A stretch of DNA of 64,000 nt from Variovorax sp. PAMC26660 (GTDB lineage: Bacteria > Pseudomonadota > Gammaproteobacteria > Burkholderiales > Burkholderiaceae_C). Both the position numbers and the translations under genes were made by a program. The stretch lies in assembly GCF_014302995.1 (NCBI RefSeq), contig NZ_CP060295.1:6501501-6565500 (forward strand), written 5' to 3'. The notes beneath the pieces were generated by a model, which was given only the letters and a program-made list of their open reading frames with translations, was not told the origin of the DNA and searched no databases. Shown here piece after piece: positions 62,063 through 64,000 of the stretch (the first letter of the stretch is position 1; every line of letters begins with the position of its first letter).

Positions 62063-63556
62063 TCAGCCGCCCGCGACACCGCCAAGCTGAAAGCGGAACA
62101 CCGCCCCCTTGTCGGGCTGCTGCACCAAGCGGATGTCGCTGCCGTGCAGTTGCAGGATGCGCTTGACGATCACCAGCCCCAAACCACCGCTGCTGGAGCC
62201 ATCGGCGCGAGCGCCACTCATGAACACGGGCCGCATGAACAGGCCCTTCTGCAGCTCGCCCGGAATGCCCGGCCCCGTATCGCTCACCTGCACCGCCACG
62301 CCGGCATTCTCGGCCCTCAGTTGCACCTCGATCTGGCCGCCCGCCGGCGTGTGGCGAATGGCGTTGTCCAGCAGATTCGTCAGCACGCGCTCGATCATGC
62401 CGAGGTCGGCCGACACCACCGGCAGGCCCGGTGCGATGTCGGGCCTGAGCTGCTGGTGGCGCGCCTCGGCCGCCAGCTCGAACTTCTGGAACACGTCCTG
62501 CACGAGGTCGGCCAGCGCAAAGCTTTCCTTCTCGGGCTTGACCACGCCGTATTCGAGCCGCGCCAGCTCGAACACCTCTTGTGCAAGACGGCCGACCTTG
62601 CGGCTCTGCCCGAGCGCAATCTCCAGATAGCGTCGCCGTTCCGATTCATCGAGCGTACCGGCCTTGAGCAGCAGCGTCTCCAGGTAGCCGTGCAGTGAGG
62701 TGAGCGGCGTGCGCAGGTCGTGCGAGATGTTGGCGAACAGTTCGCGGCGCTGCTGGTCCTGCAACGTGAGTTCGCGCCATTGCTCGGCAATGCGGCGCGT
62801 CATCTGCGTGAAGGCCTGGCCCAGTTGCGCGATCTCGTCATTGCCGCGCGACAACCGCTCCAGCCGTGGCGTTTCGCTTTCGAGCGACGCCATGCCCTCG
62901 GTCTCGAAGCGCTTGACCGCCGCGGTCAGCTCGCGCAGCGGCCGGGTGATGAGCCGGAAGGCGGCAAGGCCAGCCAGCAGGCCCAGCAGCGCCACCAGAC
63001 CCATCGACCAGAGCGTGGTGCGCAGCACGTTGTCGGCCGCGACGTTGGCGGCCAGTGCGTCGTGGTCTTCGCCCTGCAGCACCACATAGACAAAGCCGGC
63101 ATCGCGCCCGTCGACGCGCAAAGGCGCCACGCTGAACACCTTGCCAGCGCCGCCCTCGCCGCGTGGATCGTCGCCCAGCACCGGCAACGGCGCACCCGCG
63201 AGCAAGCGGCGGATCGGCGCAAGGTCGACCTTGTCGTGCTTCAGATGGCCGGGCGGCGCCGCTTGCGCCGCGATGCGCCCCTCGGGATCGAGCAGGTAGA
63301 CCTCGACGCTGGGGTTCACCGCCATCAGCTTGTCGAACAGGTCCTTCACCGCCTCCTGGTTCAGGCCACCGGGCCGCATCAGTTCGGAGTTGCCCGCGAT
63401 GTGCCCCGCAAGGCCACTCGACAGCCGCTGGATCACCTCCTGCTCGTGCTGCCCGTTGGAGCGCATCTGCAGCCAGGCCGATGCCCCGCAACAAGCCAGC
63501 AGCAGCACCGCGAACACCGCGGACAACCGCCGCGACAGCGTGGCCCAGGCCATCAT
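62063..63556 (-). CDS. membrane sensor histidine kinase
   Basis: Two-component sensor, 497 residues. TM1 at about 11-28, a periplasmic sensor domain (30-182), TM2 (LWSMGLVALLGLLAGLAAF, 182-200), HAMP (about 201-255), HisKA with phospho-acceptor His279 in FANISHDLRTPLTSLHGY, and a C-terminal HATPase with DNAIRHTPAGG and DTGPGIPGE. Its start overlaps the stop of the response-regulator gene. The periplasmic part carries no recognisable ligand motif, so the signal is unknown. Confidence 0.92.
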   Translation of the reverse strand: MMAWATLSRRLSAVFAVLLLACCGASAWLQMRSNGQHEQEVIQRLSSGLAGHIAGNSELMRPGGLNQEAVKDLFDKLMAVNPSVEVYLLDPEGRIAAQAAPPGHLKHDKVDLAPIRRLLAGAPLPVLGDDPRGEGGAGKVFSVAPLRVDGRDAGFVYVVLQGEDHDALAANVAADNVLRTTLWSMGLVALLGLLAGLAAFRLITRPLRELTAAVKRFETEGMASLESETPRLERLSRGNDEIAQLGQAFTQMTRRIAEQWRELTLQDQQRRELFANISHDLRTPLTSLHGYLETLLLKAGTLDESERRRYLEIALGQSRKVGRLAQEVFELARLEYGVVKPEKESFALADLVQDVFQKFELAAEARHQQLRPDIAPGLPVVSADLGMIERVLTNLLDNAIRHTPAGGQIEVQLRAENAGVAVQVSDTGPGIPGELQKGLFMRPVFMSGARADGSSSGGLGLVIVKRILQLHGSDIRLVQQPDKGAVFRFQLGGVAGG

Positions 63557-64000
63557 GCAGTGCCCTCCTCGCCGGCGCCCGTTGGCGAGAGCTTGTAGCC
63601 GCGCCCCCAGACCGTCAGGATGCGGCGCGGCTCGGCCGGGTCGGCCTCGACCTTGGTGCGCAGCCGGTTGATGTGCGTGTTGACCGTGTGCTCGTAGCCG
63701 TCGTGCTGGTAGCCCCAGACCTGGTTGAGCAGGTCGAGCCGCGAGAACACCTTGCCCGGATGGCGCGCGAAGAAGTACAGCAGGTCGAACTCGCGCGGCG
63801 TGAGTTCGATGAGCTTGCCGTCGACGCGCACCTCGCGCGCCAGCGGCTCGATGTCGAGGTTGCCCAATGTGAGGCTGCCCGATTCCATGCGCGCATTGCG
63901 CGCCAGCGCATCGGTACGCCGCAGCAGCGCCTTGACGCGCGCCACCAGCTCCAGCACCGAGAAGGGCTTGGCCAGGTAGTCGTCGGCGCCCAGCTCCAGG
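63553..64000 (-). CDS. OmpR-family response regulator, C-terminal part (cut by right edge)
   Basis: Partner of the adjacent kinase. At the edge the receiver domain end is visible (LELGADDYLAKPFSVLELVARVKALL), with the conserved Lys-Pro. It is followed by a linker and the winged-helix output domain (LTPREFDLLYFFARHPGKVFSR to VNTHINRLRTKVEADPAEPRRI and VWGRGYKL). The phospho-acceptor Asp and the start lie outside the window. No target can be inferred from the sequence. Confidence 0.9.
   Translation of the reverse strand, partial: LELGADDYLAKPFSVLELVARVKALLRRTDALARNARMESGSLTLGNLDIEPLAREVRVDGKLIELTPREFDLLYFFARHPGKVFSRLDLLNQVWGYQHDGYEHTVNTHINRLRTKVEADPAEPRRILTVWGRGYKLSPTGAGEEGTA

Overview
The window is GC-rich, densely packed betaproteobacterial chromosome, most likely Comamonadaceae and close to Variovorax. 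This rests on protein character, the smc-zipA-ligA order, the aapJQM, ssu and sbp-cysTWA operons, and a Comamonadaceae-type intergenic repeat at 7491-7605. I see no rRNA, tRNA, phage, insertion sequence or CRISPR array. The taxon is inferred from familiarity, not from a search.

Layout. 1-3670 (minus): an aapJQM amino-acid importer without its ATPase, then homoserine dehydrogenase preceded by its own promoter, a Thr/Ile-rich leader peptide and an intrinsic terminator, which together look like a threonine-type attenuator. 3844-13883: DoxX, peptide deformylase, a Tyr/Gly/Pro lipoprotein, the smc-zipA-ligA unit, a lipoprotein and an orphan ParA-like ATPase. 13933-18480: a MacAB-type tripartite exporter. 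18672-24340: a sulfate import operon (sbp-cysT-cysW-cysA) with dsbB, a small serine hydrolase and a peroxiredoxin. 24418-29134: a LysR regulator, two flavin reductases and a second amino-acid importer without an ATPase. 29339-33251: a plus-strand catabolic cluster (binding protein, FAD amine oxidase, ketopantoate-reductase-like and racemase-like proteins). 33238-36747: a flavin-dependent-halogenase-like oxidoreductase, an alpha/beta hydrolase and an AraC regulator with a frameshifted start; the last two share an upstream motif.

36814-56788 is the core of the window: about 20 kb of minus-strand genes almost wholly devoted to sulfur. In transcription order they are a Tat-exported sulfate-binding protein, ssuE, a 45-residue membrane peptide, ssuA-ssuD-ssuC-ssuA-ssuB, metY, a RutE-like nitroreductase and a molbindin; then a second sulfonate/organosulfur importer with a DszA/NtaA-type monooxygenase and a TauD-type dioxygenase; and last a five-gene family 2A encapsulin operon: rhodanese, serine O-acetyltransferase, XRE regulator, encapsulin shell, and a cysteine desulfurase with a disordered N-terminal extension of about 235 residues typical of encapsulated cargo. 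The likely logic is uptake of sulfate and organosulfur compounds, release of sulfite and sulfide, assimilation through O-acetylserine or O-acetylhomoserine, and sequestration of sulfur by the caged desulfurase. The encapsulin operon has its own candidate promoter with two upstream dyads and a terminator-like hairpin between regulator and shell.

56937-64000: yggX, mnmC, an ABM-domain protein, a transglutaminase, a crotonase, a YcxB-like membrane protein and an OmpR-type two-component system cut by the right edge. No stretch above 300 bases lacks a gene.
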